The position numbers and the translations under genes were made by a program. Positions 21,469-32,193 of a stretch of DNA of 64,000 nt are shown in pieces (within the stretch, counting starts at the first letter, position 1; every line of letters starts with the position of its first letter). The stretch spans positions 9,176,001-9,240,000 of the forward strand of contig JBHGNT010000004.1 of assembly GCA_043228905.1 (NCBI GenBank). The letters run 5' to 3'. The notes under the pieces were generated by a model that saw nothing but the letters and a program-made list of their open reading frames with translations, made no database searches and was not told the origin of the DNA. The stretch is from Azolla caroliniana (lineage: Eukaryota; Polypodiophyta).

Positions 21469-22453
21469 GTGAAATCGGGTAATCACGAATTACACCAATC
21501 TACCTGCCTGAAGAACCCCGTGAAGAGATACGGGTACAATGAATACATGGCGCATCACTATGTGTACATGACGCGAGTGGCGGAAGTCTGTGAGCCGGAG
21601 AGCTACGTAGAAGCGGTGAAAGACGCAAATTGGCGTGCCGCAATGGAGGAGGAGATGCTCGCATAGGTAGAGAATGAAACCTGGGACCTGGTTGACGCAC
21701 TGAAGGGTGTGAAGCTGATCGGATGTAGGTGGGTGTACAAGGTCAAGTACAACACTAACGGCTCGGTCAACCGATACAAGTCCCAGCTAGTAGCGAAAGG
21801 CTACGCGCAACAACACGACATCGACTACGATTAGATGTTTGCGCCGGTCGCAAAGATGACAACCGTCTGTGTTTTACTTACAGTAGTTGTAGAGAAAGAG
21901 TGGCACTTACATCAGATGGATGTCAAGAATGGGTTCTTGCAAGGCGAGCTTGAGGAACAGGTGTACACGGTACAACCCCCAGATTTCACTCTGGACTGAA
22001 CACTTCGACGGTCTACCGGTTGAAGAAGTCCCTTTACGGACTAAAGCAAGCCCCGCGTGCTTGGAACGCAAAAATCACACAACGATTGTGTCGGATGGGA
22101 TTTGCGACGTCTAGATCGGACTCTTCACTATTCATTTGGAAAGGTCGACTCGGGCCGATTAGTATTTTACTTTATGTTGATGACCTGGTCATCACGGGCG
22201 CCTTCCTAGGTGAAATCAACCGCGTAAAGCTCCAGCTCGCGGCATCATTTGACATGAAGGACCTAGGGAACTTTCACTACTTCCTCGGGATCGAAGTGAT
22301 TCGTACCCCCGAAGGCATATTGATCATCAGCCAACGTCATTATGCATTGAATATGCTCTTCAAGTTTGGGATGGCAAATTGTAAGCCCATCTCGACCCCT
22401 CTGGACAAAAACGTAAAGCTTCACCGAGATTCACGAAAGCCGTGCGACCCTAC
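21469..22453 (+). pseudogene. pol: Copia C reverse transcriptase, N- and middle part
   Basis: Starts with a YVEAVKDANWRAAMEEEML palm entry. Stops interrupt near 21664, 21834 and 21998. The catalytic segment at 22020-22453 is open: KKSLYGLKQAPRAWNAKI, ILLYVDDLVITGA with the YVDD box, and FDMKDLGNFHYFLGIEVI. It is cut after KPCDPT by gypsy D and resumes at 36989. Confidence 0.92.
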
Positions 22454-22924
22454 TGTTATGTACACATAACGTTGGTGAGGGTAGGTCACTAATATTTACA
22501 TTAGTGAAGGGTATGTTCACTATTATTAAAAAGGGGACTAATGATTGGATAGAATGAATGATATGTGCATGCACTATCATGATTTAGACAACCAATGAAT
22601 AGAGAGCCTTTTAGAAAGGCACATCTATTCAAGGGGCCGAGGAAAAGGTATAAATATGAAGCTTAGCTACCCTCATAGGAATCACGTCGGAAGGCTGCTG
22701 TCGTAGACACCGGTGGTGCGGGCTAGGCTTTCGTCTCGACGATCGTGTTTATCTCTTCCAAGGTATTAGTCATCCTAATATCCGGCGGTATGGGACGTCG
22801 GTGGTAGGTTGGCTATGTCTAGATCATAGCTCGGGGGTGGTCGGGTGGAACGGGTTCTTCTATCCAATCTATTTTCTTCCTTTTTACTTGATTTGGTCTA
22901 TTGATTAGTAATAGACTCTTAACA
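22454..22924 (+). repeat. 5' LTR of gypsy D
   Basis: Starts TGTTATGTACACATAACG, itself a short inverted repeat, and ends AGACTCTTAACA. A TATA-like GGTATAAATATGA is at about 22650-22662. The only difference noticed from the 3' LTR is AAGCTT versus AGGCTT near 22662. Confidence 0.94.
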
Positions 22925-22925
22925 G

Positions 22926-22937
22926 TGGTATCAGAGC
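22926..22937 (+). promoter_or_regulatory. Primer binding site of gypsy D
   Basis: TGGTATCAGAGC one base after the LTR; initiator-Met tRNA type. Confidence 0.93.
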
Positions 22938-24679
22938 TTTTACTAACAATTTTTTTGTTGTTTTGATGTTTTTTGCGTGTGAGCGAGGGGGATCTAACAA
23001 GGCTCGTCATGCTCTTCTCAGGATCAAAACAACACTCTAAACCCGGTATTCTTCTTTTTTGATCTCTTCTCTTTTTCTATTATGCGTTCTTTATGGTCGA
23101 ATCAAATTGGTATTACGTTTTATTCTCTTTCTTTCTACCTCCTACTACGCTACGATTTTACTTATTATTATGCATCGGGCCGAGCGTGTTTGCACTAATC
23201 ACACACGCTCAACTCATGGCCTTTTGCATATTGCGATATATATCCCACTCTCTCCTCTCTTGAACTCTTACGATAATAATTATTCTTGTGCATTGGGTCG
23301 AGCGTGTTTGCTCTAATCGCACACGCTTATCTCATGGCCGTTTTTCATATGATGTTGAGTATACCACTCTTCCTCTCTATTGAGCCATCACTTGGCCGAT
23401 TCTAAGGGATGATGTGGCCTTGACGAGGTGTATGTTGCCTACCTATGCCACTCTACTCTCTATTAAGCCATCAATTGGCCGATTCTATGGGATGTTGTGG
23501 CCTTGACAAGGTATATGTAGCTTACATATGCCACTTTCCTTTTTAATTAGCCATCAATTGGCCGATTCTAAGGGATGATGTGGCCTTGACGAGGTATATG
23601 TCACTTACCTATGCCACTTTCCTCTTTAATTAGCCATTACTTGGCCGATTCTAGAGATATGTGGTGGTCTTGAGGAGGTGCATGTCAACTACCCTAGGGT
23701 TTCGTATCTTAGGGCATGTTTGATTCCATACACCTAATTGTTGATTATTCTAATTAAATTTTAATTTCATAAGTATTGTTTCACTTATATGATTTTCTAG
23801 TAATTATTATTTACCCGCCCACAATTAACTCTCCTTTTTCCACTTCCTTTTCATGTATAAAGTATTTACATCGTTTATTTTTAATGTAACCTTTACGTGT
23901 AGACTATTTTTTTCGTATGGAGTGGCTTGTTGAACGATTTTTTTTCAACGGGTCATCTAGGTTTAACTCTTATCATCAAGCCTTAGAAAACGAGTAAAAC
24001 CATATGAGTTCCCTTATTGATGTTTTACTCATGGATTTGAGTATTACATCTTTGCGCACAACACCGTCATCACTTGTATCAATTTGTGGCTTATGTCACA
24101 ATTGTGCAAGTTATAACAATCATATTGGGATGTATATGTGCATACCTTGCACTTCCCATTTATTTGTGACATTGTTTTTTTCGTAGGTAACACATGGGTT
24201 CTTTTTTTTTTACCCTTGTTTTCGTCACTACTTAACTCTTATGAGTAGTGCCTTATTTTATCATTTTATCATCACGTTTGCTTATTGCTCGCAAGACTAG
24301 AATATTACTTGTGAGTGCACTTGTTTTTTCAAGTAATACACTTTCTCGACCATATAATACATGATGGGTTGGCATTAATATAAGGCTATCTAGGAAATTT
24401 CATTGATGTAAGAACAATGGTTGAGCCTCGGGGAGCCGCCATGATTACTCAAGATAGAGATCCGAGAAATACATCTTAGCTATGTTTTCCCCCATGGTTT
24501 TTAAAACACCATAGTGTTACCATAGTTATCGGATCTCGAATCACATCTCATATGTCTAGAGGGGTAAAGACATGAGATACTTTCTTGGATAAAGTTCTTT
24601 CAATCAAAATTTCAAGCATTCATTTTGCTTGTGTATTTTCTGAACCTCCTTATTTTATTGCATACCCACAGCGTGCATC
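22938..24679 (+). other. Long untranslated leader of gypsy D with direct repeats
   Basis: 1.74 kb between PBS and gag without a coding frame I can support. Holds two copies of CGAGCGTGTTTGC(A/T)CTAATC (about 23180 and 23298). It also holds four imperfect units of about 85-115 bp at 23370-23700, each with TTGGCCGATTCTA and GTGGCCTTGA(C)GAGGT. The rest is AT-rich. Possibly packaging or translation-control sequence; that is a guess. Confidence 0.6.
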
Positions 24680-25915
24680 ATGGAACAAGTTTTCAACGCA
24701 GTTGGAACGATCTCTCCAAATGAGACCTCTCAACCCCAATCCGCATCTCGCACACAAGCTGAGATCACTATTGAGCAATTGCTCACTACTACCTTGAATC
24801 AATTGGCCGAAATGAGACAGGCCAATATGGCATTGGAAAAGAAATTCCAAGAATTAACTATTGAGTCCAAGAAAGAAGGTGAACCTTCCTTCGTAGTCAC
24901 GCCTTTCAAGGGAGATAAGAAAGAAAGAACCGAGGAGGCCATTAGCACTTGGCTTGGTCATTGGGAGTCTCACTTTGAGCTTCATCCCAAGCCCGATGCA
25001 GTAAAAATTGGTTATGTCGGTCGTGAGTTAGGTGGCCGAGCTGCTGCTTGGTGGCGTGGCCTAAGGACCGCAAAAAACTTACCCACAACTTGGGAAGGTT
25101 TCGTTGATGTTTTTAAGAAACAATTCTTGCAGCCACCTTCTCAAACCGAACAAGCGCAACACTTGCTCACATTGTCTAGTAAGCCATTTACCTCTCTCGA
25201 GGATTATGTGCATCACGCTCGGACCCAGATCCAAAAATCGGGACTTACGGGTGAGAAATGGTTTGTCGCTTGTTTTTTGAATGGTATTCCCAATGGGGAT
25301 TATCATTGGATTGTCCATGACAAGGACCCCACAACTTTCGAGGAAGCCGTCAACATTGTGCTGCGATACCATAGGACTTCCAAGAAAGACCACAATAAAC
25401 CTGAGTTCGCCAAAACTCCGAATGTCAAGCTCATTGGGAAACGTAAGCAATCCAATGACACTCTTGACTGCGACTCAAAGAAACCGAACCTCTTCTGTGC
25501 ATATTGCAAGAAGCGGGGCCACACAAAGGATACCTGTCGTCGTCTTGAGAGGAAGTCAATGAACACCCCTCCTCAAGACAAATCTACGAGTCACACAGGT
25601 GAGTCTTTTGATATTGTTGAAGTTCATACCAATCACTTAAGTTTATGTGAATGCACTTTTCCTTCACATTTACTTGGACCTAATGATTTACTCCGAGCAG
25701 TCGGATATATCAATGGAACACAAGCACATTTCTTGTTTGATTCCGGTAGTTCTCACAATTTTCTTAATGATCACTTTGTGCAGCAAATGGAGCTCCACAT
25801 AAACGCAAGTGATCATATCTATCAAGTTCACATGGCAAATGGAAACGTTCAATACATCAGTGGCATTGTTTGTCAACTGCCAATTCAAATAGATACTTAT
25901 TTGGAGAAGCGTTAA
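24680..25915 (+). CDS. gag: Gypsy D gag and protease N-part
   Basis: 411 codons from ATG 24680. Coiled-coil-like N-part (ITIEQLLTTTLNQLAEMRQA), gag capsid domain at about residues 80-185 (ISTWLGHWESHFELHPKPDA, then GRAAAWWRGLRTAKNLPTTW), zinc knuckle CAYCKKRGHTKDTC near residue 272, then protease with LFDSGSSHNFLNDHF near residue 352. It ends at TAA created where the inverted LTR fragment begins (25911), so the protease is truncated and the fusion to RT is lost. Gag itself appears intact and could supply capsid protein in principle. Confidence 0.9.
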   Translation: MEQVFNAVGTISPNETSQPQSASRTQAEITIEQLLTTTLNQLAEMRQANMALEKKFQELTIESKKEGEPSFVVTPFKGDKKERTEEAISTWLGHWESHFELHPKPDAVKIGYVGRELGGRAAAWWRGLRTAKNLPTTWEGFVDVFKKQFLQPPSQTEQAQHLLTLSSKPFTSLEDYVHHARTQIQKSGLTGEKWFVACFLNGIPNGDYHWIVHDKDPTTFEEAVNIVLRYHRTSKKDHNKPEFAKTPNVKLIGKRKQSNDTLDCDSKKPNLFCAYCKKRGHTKDTCRRLERKSMNTPPQDKSTSHTGESFDIVEVHTNHLSLCECTFPSHLLGPNDLLRAVGYINGTQAHFLFDSGSSHNFLNDHFVQQMELHINASDHIYQVHMANGNVQYISGIVCQLPIQIDTYLEKR

Positions 25916-26156
25916 GAGTCTATTACTAATCAATAGACCAAATCAAGTAAAAAGGAAGAAAATAGATTGGATAGAAGAACCCGTTCCACCCGACCACCCC
26001 CGAGCTATGATCTAGACATAGCCAACCTACCACCGACGTCCCATACCGCCGGATATTAGGATGAATAATACCTTGGAAGAGATAAACACGATCGTCGAGA
26101 CGAAAGCCTAGCCCGCACCACCGGTGTCTACGACAGCAGCCTTCCGACGTGATTCC
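25911..26156 (-). repeat. Inverted partial LTR inside gypsy D pol
   Basis: 246 bp that is the reverse complement of the 3' half of D's own LTR (about 22677-22923): GTTAAGAGTCTATTACTAAT at the left edge, CAGCAGCCTTCCGACGTGAT at the right. It stands in place of the rest of protease and the first part of RT, which are missing. There are no extra flanking repeats, so this is not a normal insertion. Confidence 0.92.
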
Positions 26157-27581
26157 AACTGCGTTGAATGATGTTTTCCGAGATCAACTCGGTGATTTTG
26201 TTGTCGTCTTCTTGGATGATATTTTGATATACAACCGTACCTTGCAAGATCATGTTCAACATGTTCGATTTGGTTTGCGAAAGTTGCGTGACAACTCTTT
26301 CTATGCAAAACATTCAAAATGTGACTTCTTCCAAAAATCTATTGTGTACCTAGGTCATTTAATTACAGAAAATGGCGTTGAAATTGAACCTTCTCGTATT
26401 GAAAAGGTTAAACTTTGGCCCATTCCTCGTAATATTCGTGAACTTAGATCATTCTTAGGGTTTGTTGGATTTTTACGAAAATCAATTCGTAACTATTCCA
26501 AATTGACTACGCCATTAACTGACCTTTTAAAAGGTCATCCACGTAAGTCTGTCAAACCAATTTCATGGAATGAACAACTTGACAAATCATTTGAGACACT
26601 CAAGGAGCATGTGTGTCAGGCTCCCACTCTTCTATTACCAGACCCTTCTAAGCCTTTCTCAATTGAAACCGATGCTAGTGATTATGCTATTGGTGTCGTT
26701 CTTTATCAAGGTGGTCACCCTATCGCTTTTGAAAGTAAGAAGCTTGATGCTACTCAATCTAGGTATTCGGTTCAAGAGAAAGAGTTGTTTGCGGTGATAC
26801 ACGCACTTAAAACATGGAGGCACTATCTCTATGGAAATAAATTTGTGGTTACAACAGACCATCAATCATTAAAGTATTTTTGTGACCAGCCCGATCTTGT
26901 TGGTCGTAAAGGCCGTTGGGCTGACCTTATGCAAGATTTTGATTTTTCCATACGATATCGCAAGGGTTCTATGAACACCGTTGCTGATGCTCTTAGTCGC
27001 ATTAAAGAAGTTAACATGCTTAGCTTCACGGAAATAAAATCTGATCTTTTAGATCACCTTCGAGGGAAATACCTTGATGACAGTTATTTCTCAAAATACT
27101 GGACGAAAGCCGAATCTGGTTTAGATGCCGATACTAGCACCCTACCCTCGAAGGCGACCTTTCACATTACAAACGGTTTGCTCTACCGTAGTGGAAAGGT
27201 CTGTGTTCCAGATTTACCAAATGTTAAACAGAAAATTTTTCATGAATGTCATGATGCACCATCTGCTGGTCATCCTGGAATACAACGCACACTCGTTCTC
27301 ATCTCGTGTACTTTTTTCTGGCCTAAGATGCGCTCTGACGTGCATAAATACGTAACTCAATGCTTACAATGTCAGATTAATAAGTCGGAACGACTTAAAG
27401 CTGCTGGTCTTTTACATCCCTTAGATATTCCCAACAATAAATGGGAAAGTATCTCGATGAATTTTATTGTTAGTTTACCTCGTACACAGAGGGGTCATGA
27501 TGCCATATGGGTTGTTGTTGACAGGCTAACAAAATTAGCTAGATTTATTCCTACAAAAACCACGGTAACCGCTCAACAGTT
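26157..27581 (+). pseudogene. pol: Gypsy D RT, RNase H and integrase N-part
   Basis: Open frame of about 475 codons. It enters mid-RT at ALNDVFRDQLGDFVVVFLDD (catalytic FLDD), then FLGFVGFLRKSIRNYSKLT thumb and RNase H (FSIETDASDYAIGVVLYQGG, TTDHQSLKYF, VADALSR). The integrase zinc finger follows (H-x-H type: CHDAPSAGHPGIQRTLVLIS, CLQCQINKSE), then a core start with ISMNFIVSLPRTQRGHDAIW, where N stands for the usual catalytic D in MDFI. Cut at TAQQ by element E and resumes at 35587. The N-terminal half of RT is missing. Confidence 0.92.
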
Positions 27582-27976
27582 TGTTACCGGCCGGCAAGGA
27601 GTCCAAAATACGGAGTGAAGGAATTAATTAGATATGGTTGTAAATGAGCATAGTGTGGACGGACGGACTGGAAACGGTATGCCGTTCCAGATCCGGACGG
27701 ATCCCGAATAGGTGCGAGAGGCACCGTTTTGTACTACGGGCCGGAAACCTATTTAAAGGCCCGGAACCCATTGTAATGACAGCGGATAATTAATAGAGCT
27801 TATGATGTTTATACTTCTGTCTTGATTTCCGTTCTGTAATTACTGTTATATCTTATGCGTGTAATTAACCAAAGCATTCTAATCGTGTAACCTACGTAAG
27901 TTGGTGTAATCGTTGAATCTTAATCCTATGCCGTAATCACCCTTTGGTGAAGTGTCTCCGTGACACCTTGTGTTAG
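27582..27976 (+). repeat. 5' LTR of element E, 3'-truncated
   Basis: Matches 35162-35556 with two substitutions (near 27843 and 27857). A TATA-like CCTATTTAAAGG is at about 27747-27758. After TGTTAG at 27971-27976 it jumps to gag coding sequence instead of the terminal GCCTTGTCCGGCTAAGCGAA segment. Confidence 0.93.
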
Positions 27977-30900
27977 AGTACTGCTACTACTGCAGGCAGG
28001 AAGGCCACTACAGTAACCAGTGCCCGGTAAAGAGCTACGAGAAACGACCAGCAGTTAATATGGTGGTTCCGGAAGTGGCGGATTTACAGCAAGTAACCAC
28101 ACGGTCGAAAGGCATGGCCAAAGAATGGGAAACACAAGAGGCCATACGAAAACAGGCGACGGAATGGGTGAAGGAAGCCAATGAAAGGAACGTCGCGGAC
28201 GCGGAACGGCAAAAGGCGAATACCATAGGGAGTGCCGGCGGTAGCCACCAAGAAAACGAGACATGGCAAGCACTGCAAGAATGTCAAATCACGTTACCAT
28301 TAGGAAGACTCTTGCAGCTCGTGCCGCGATTCACAGAAGGACTAAAAACGGTCATGACAGACGGTATAGCCCCACCGGCACCAGTCCTCTTCTCGAATCC
28401 GGAGGAGGGACCGACGGTGGTGGACACTAGTAGTCCGGCGATTACAGCTATTGTCAAAGGGCACGAACTTCCCGGCACCGTAATCGATGGAGGTTCCGGG
28501 GTGAACGTAATAAGCCTCCGTACGTGTGATGCCTTGGGAATACATGAATGGGAGCCATGCCCGTTCTGGCTACGGATGGCGGATACGAGCTCGGTACGGC
28601 CGACGGGCTTAATACGGAAATTGGAAGTCACCATAGGAGGTCACACATTTCACATCTCGGCTGTAGTGCTGCAGCTACAGGCGCAAGGCGCGTACCCTCT
28701 GTTGCTGGGCAGACCATGGTTGAAAACAGCACACATCAAGCAAAATTGGCGAAAAAATATGATTACCTTCCGGCGCGGAAAAGCCAAGGTCCGGGTACCG
28801 ACACAACCACGGACGAGCAACGGTAAGGAATGCACACCGCTGTATGCGGAATGTGTGAACATGCTTGAAGGATTGGCAGACGACGAAGAAGCCCAGTACT
28901 TGGAGGAACACCCGAAGATCGTACCACTCTTCGAGATTGACGTAGCTGAAGCCGTAGCCGCATACTTGCCGCAGCGGGACGACACCGAAGCCGAACCAGA
29001 CAAAGATGCGATTCGGGAATTACGGCAAGCACAGGAAGCGTTGGAACGGGAAATGGCCGTTTCCCAACGGGTAAAAGCATCCCAGCTCGACGAAGTGAAC
29101 CTAGGAAGCAAGGACGAATCAAAGCCGGTTCACATCGCCAAAGAAATGAAGCTGAAAGATAAAGCGGCGATGATCAAACTTCTCACGGAGTTTCGCGACG
29201 TATTCGCCTGGTCATACGAGGACATGCGAGGGCTGGACCCTCAATTATATCAGCATCAGATCCACTTAGGCAAGGACGCGAAACCAGTGGCGCAACGACG
29301 TTACCGAATGAACCCCAACTACGCCGCCAAAGTGAAGGAGAAAATCGACAAACTCCTAAGAGTGGGCTTCATCCGGCCGGTAAAGAAAGCGACGTGGCTA
29401 AGCCCCATCGTCGTCGTCCCCAAGAAGAACGGTAAAATCCGTGTGTGCGTAGATTACAGGAAACTAAATGCAGCCACAATTACGGATGCATTCCCTCTTC
29501 CGTTCACGGACGGAGTACTGGATGCCGTCGCCGGTCATGAAGTCTATAGTTTTTTAGACGGGTTCAGCGGTTACAATCAAATCCGGATGAACCCGGACGA
29601 CCAGGAGAAGACAGCGTTCGTGACCGAATGGGGGGTGTTTGTGGCCGAAGTCATGATGTTCGGCCTAAAAACGGCACCAGCAACTTTCCAGCGAATCATC
29701 ATGGAGATCTTCGGCGAATACATTCCTGCCTTCATGCAAGTTTTCCTGGATGATTTTGCAGTCTATAGCCGGGGAAAAGACCATTTGCAGCACCTACGAT
29801 TATGCCTTGAAAAGTGTAGGTTATACCGGCTAAGCTTAAACCCAGCAAAATGCATCTTTGGGGTTTCAAGTGGAATATTGCTGGGACACATTGTAAGTAA
29901 GGAGGGCATTGCGGTCGACCCGGACAAAGTAAACGCCATACTAGGGGCACCGGCGCCGAAAACGGCCAAAGCACTAAGCCGATTCTTAGGACAGATCCGT
30001 CACTTGGCTGACTTGGCTACACCATTACACACCGCGGTACATCGGACACCGTTCCAATGGACGGATACGGAGGATAAGGCATACAATGCCCTGAAGGTAC
30101 TTTTATCGCAAGCACCCGTCGTGCAGCCTCCGGATTGGAGCAAGGAATTTCATGTGTTCGTGGACGCTTCCGACATCGCTATTGGCAGCGCCTTAATGCA
30201 ACTTACGGAGCCTAAATGGTACCGGCCGGTATATTACGCCAGCCGGAAGCTGTCCCAAGCGGAGAAGAACTATTCAACGACGGAACGGGAGGCCCTGGGC
30301 ATGATCTACAGTGTAACAAAGTTTCGTCATTACCTATTGGGAAGGAAGTTCTCCTTCCATGTGGATCACTCGGCGCTCCTCTACTTAGTTTCCAAGGCGT
30401 CCTTGACCGGTAAGTTGGCCCGTTGGACCTTGCTGTTGCAGGAGTTCGAATTCGAGATTTTCCACCGGCCCGGTATCCAGCATGCCGTAGCAGACTACCT
30501 GAGCCGGTTAGAGTCCGGAGAACCAGGCGACGGAGTAGCGGATGAATTCCCGGACGCGGAGTTATTCCGTATCACCCCGAAAACGGCAGCGGACGACACG
30601 GTGGCATCAGAAGATAAATGGCTGACAAACATGCACCAGTTCCTAAGCACGGGCCTGCCACCGGAGGAAATGAACCGGGACGAGAGGAAACGATTGGCGG
30701 TGCAGGGCCGCAATTTCTGTCTGTTACGGGACACTCTCTACCACAAAGGAGCAGATGGAATATGGAGACGGGCAGTCCGTAGTGACGAGAAAGAAGTAAT
30801 CTTACGGGAAGCACACTGTGGGGTTGCCGGAGGACACTATGCCGGGGAAGCGACGGCAAGGAAAGTATGGCAGAGCGGCTTATGGTGGCCCACGACGTTA

Positions 30901-32046
30901 AAAGACGCCGTCAAGTATGCTAAGGAATGTGACCTATGCCAACGAATGGGCCAGCCTACGAAGCAAGCACGGATGCCACACCAACCGGTACTTCCACTAG
31001 AGCCATTCCAGAAGTGGGGGTTGGATTTTGTCGGACCGTTCAAGCCACCGGCAATGAGAACGGGTAATCGTTATGTCATCGTGGCAACGGATTATTGCAC
31101 TAAATGGGTGGAAGCTAAGGCCCTGAGAGACAACACCGCGTCATCCACAGCAAAATTCTTGTACGAGAACATTTGGTGCCGATATGGATGTCCGATTGAA
31201 TTAATCAGCGACCAAGGAGGGCACTTCCTCGGCCAGGTAGTGGAAAGCTTAACAACGTTCTATGCCGTGGTCCATAAACGAAGCACACCGTACTACCCAC
31301 AGGCGAACGGGTTAGCAGAGTCCACCAACAAAACGCTGCAGAACATTCTCCGCAAAATCGTCAACGAAAACCGGACGGACTGGGATACAAAGCTCCATAG
31401 CGCGCTATGGGCGTACAGAACGGCATACAAAACAAGTATCCGGACAACGCCGTTCCGGCTAGCATTCGGCTTAGAAGCGGTCATGCCGGTGGAGTTTCAG
31501 GTACCAAGCTTACGGATCCAACTACAGGAACGGCTGAATGAAAAGAAGACGGAGGAAATGCGGCTAGCAGCACTATGTGAACTGGAGGAGCAGCGGCTGG
31601 CCAGCATCCTCCACATGGAGCTGGAGCAACGACGACGGAAAGCGTTCGTTGACCGTCACCGGAAAGGTAACGAAAAGATGTTCGAAATCGGAAAGCCGGT
31701 TCTAGTATTCCAAACGAGGATGGGCAAGATGCCGGGTAAACTCCGGTTCAGATGGACAGGCCCGTATTGGCTGACACGGGAATACAATGGGTCCTATCAG
31801 ATAGGGACACTTGCCGGTGAAGTACTAGGCAAGTGGGTGAACGAATTTCGACTAAAGCCCTATAAAGGACCGATGCCAAAGAACCCGTTTATGCAGCAAA
31901 CCGGCACTATACCGGGAACCTGCCCGGGATCGGTACGGATCGATCCGAAAGAAAAAGACGACGGGGAACCCGTAGCAGAGACGAAGGAAGACACGGCAAC
32001 CCGTAAGGAAAACGGTCAGGGTCCGAAGGGACCTACGGATGTGTAA
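27977..32046 (+). CDS. pol: Element E pol polyprotein (zinc knuckle to integrase)
   Basis: Frame of about 1358 codons open from 27970 without an ATG at its beginning, because the 5' part was deleted; the first codons derive from the LTR junction. Order, with residues from 27970: CCHC knuckle CYYCRQEGHYSNQC at about 5-18; protease VIDGGSGVNVIS, D173; RT with RRYRMNPNY, VPKKNGKIRVCVDYRKLN and FLDD at 593-595; RNase H with VFVDASDIAIGSALM, D732; integrase zinc finger (H-x-H ending CDLCQR) and core with D1019, D1081 and E1117; then KLRFRWTGPYWLTREYNG, as in Tat-type elements. The RT thumb (FLGQIRHLADLATPL) seems a few residues shorter than usual. Catalytic residues are present. Confidence 0.93.
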
Positions 32047-32048
32047 GG

Positions 32049-32082
<34 letters not shown>

Positions 32083-32193
32083 TCATTAAAAATCGAGGTA
32101 TGAACGGGTGTGAAAGCAAGGAGCGAAAAGGTACGTAGTGGGCATTTAAGAGACGCCACGCTACTTAATACTAAATTGGTACACGACGTGTGC
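32047..32193 (+). other. Spacer between pol and ORF2 of element E
   Basis: An A-rich start with AAAAGAAAAGAAAAG repeats (32047-32085) follows the pol stop, then about 110 bp that are open in the ORF2 frame but without an ATG until 32194. No splice or promoter signal can be claimed. Confidence 0.6.

Noticed and set aside
23040-24640. Genes in the leader of gypsy D
   Set aside because: Only short frames without domains; direct repeats dominate, consistent with an untranslated leader.
27970-27972. GTG as the start codon of element E pol
   Set aside because: The upstream sequence is LTR joined by deletion; the frame is simply open through the junction. No nuclear plant gene is expected to start there.
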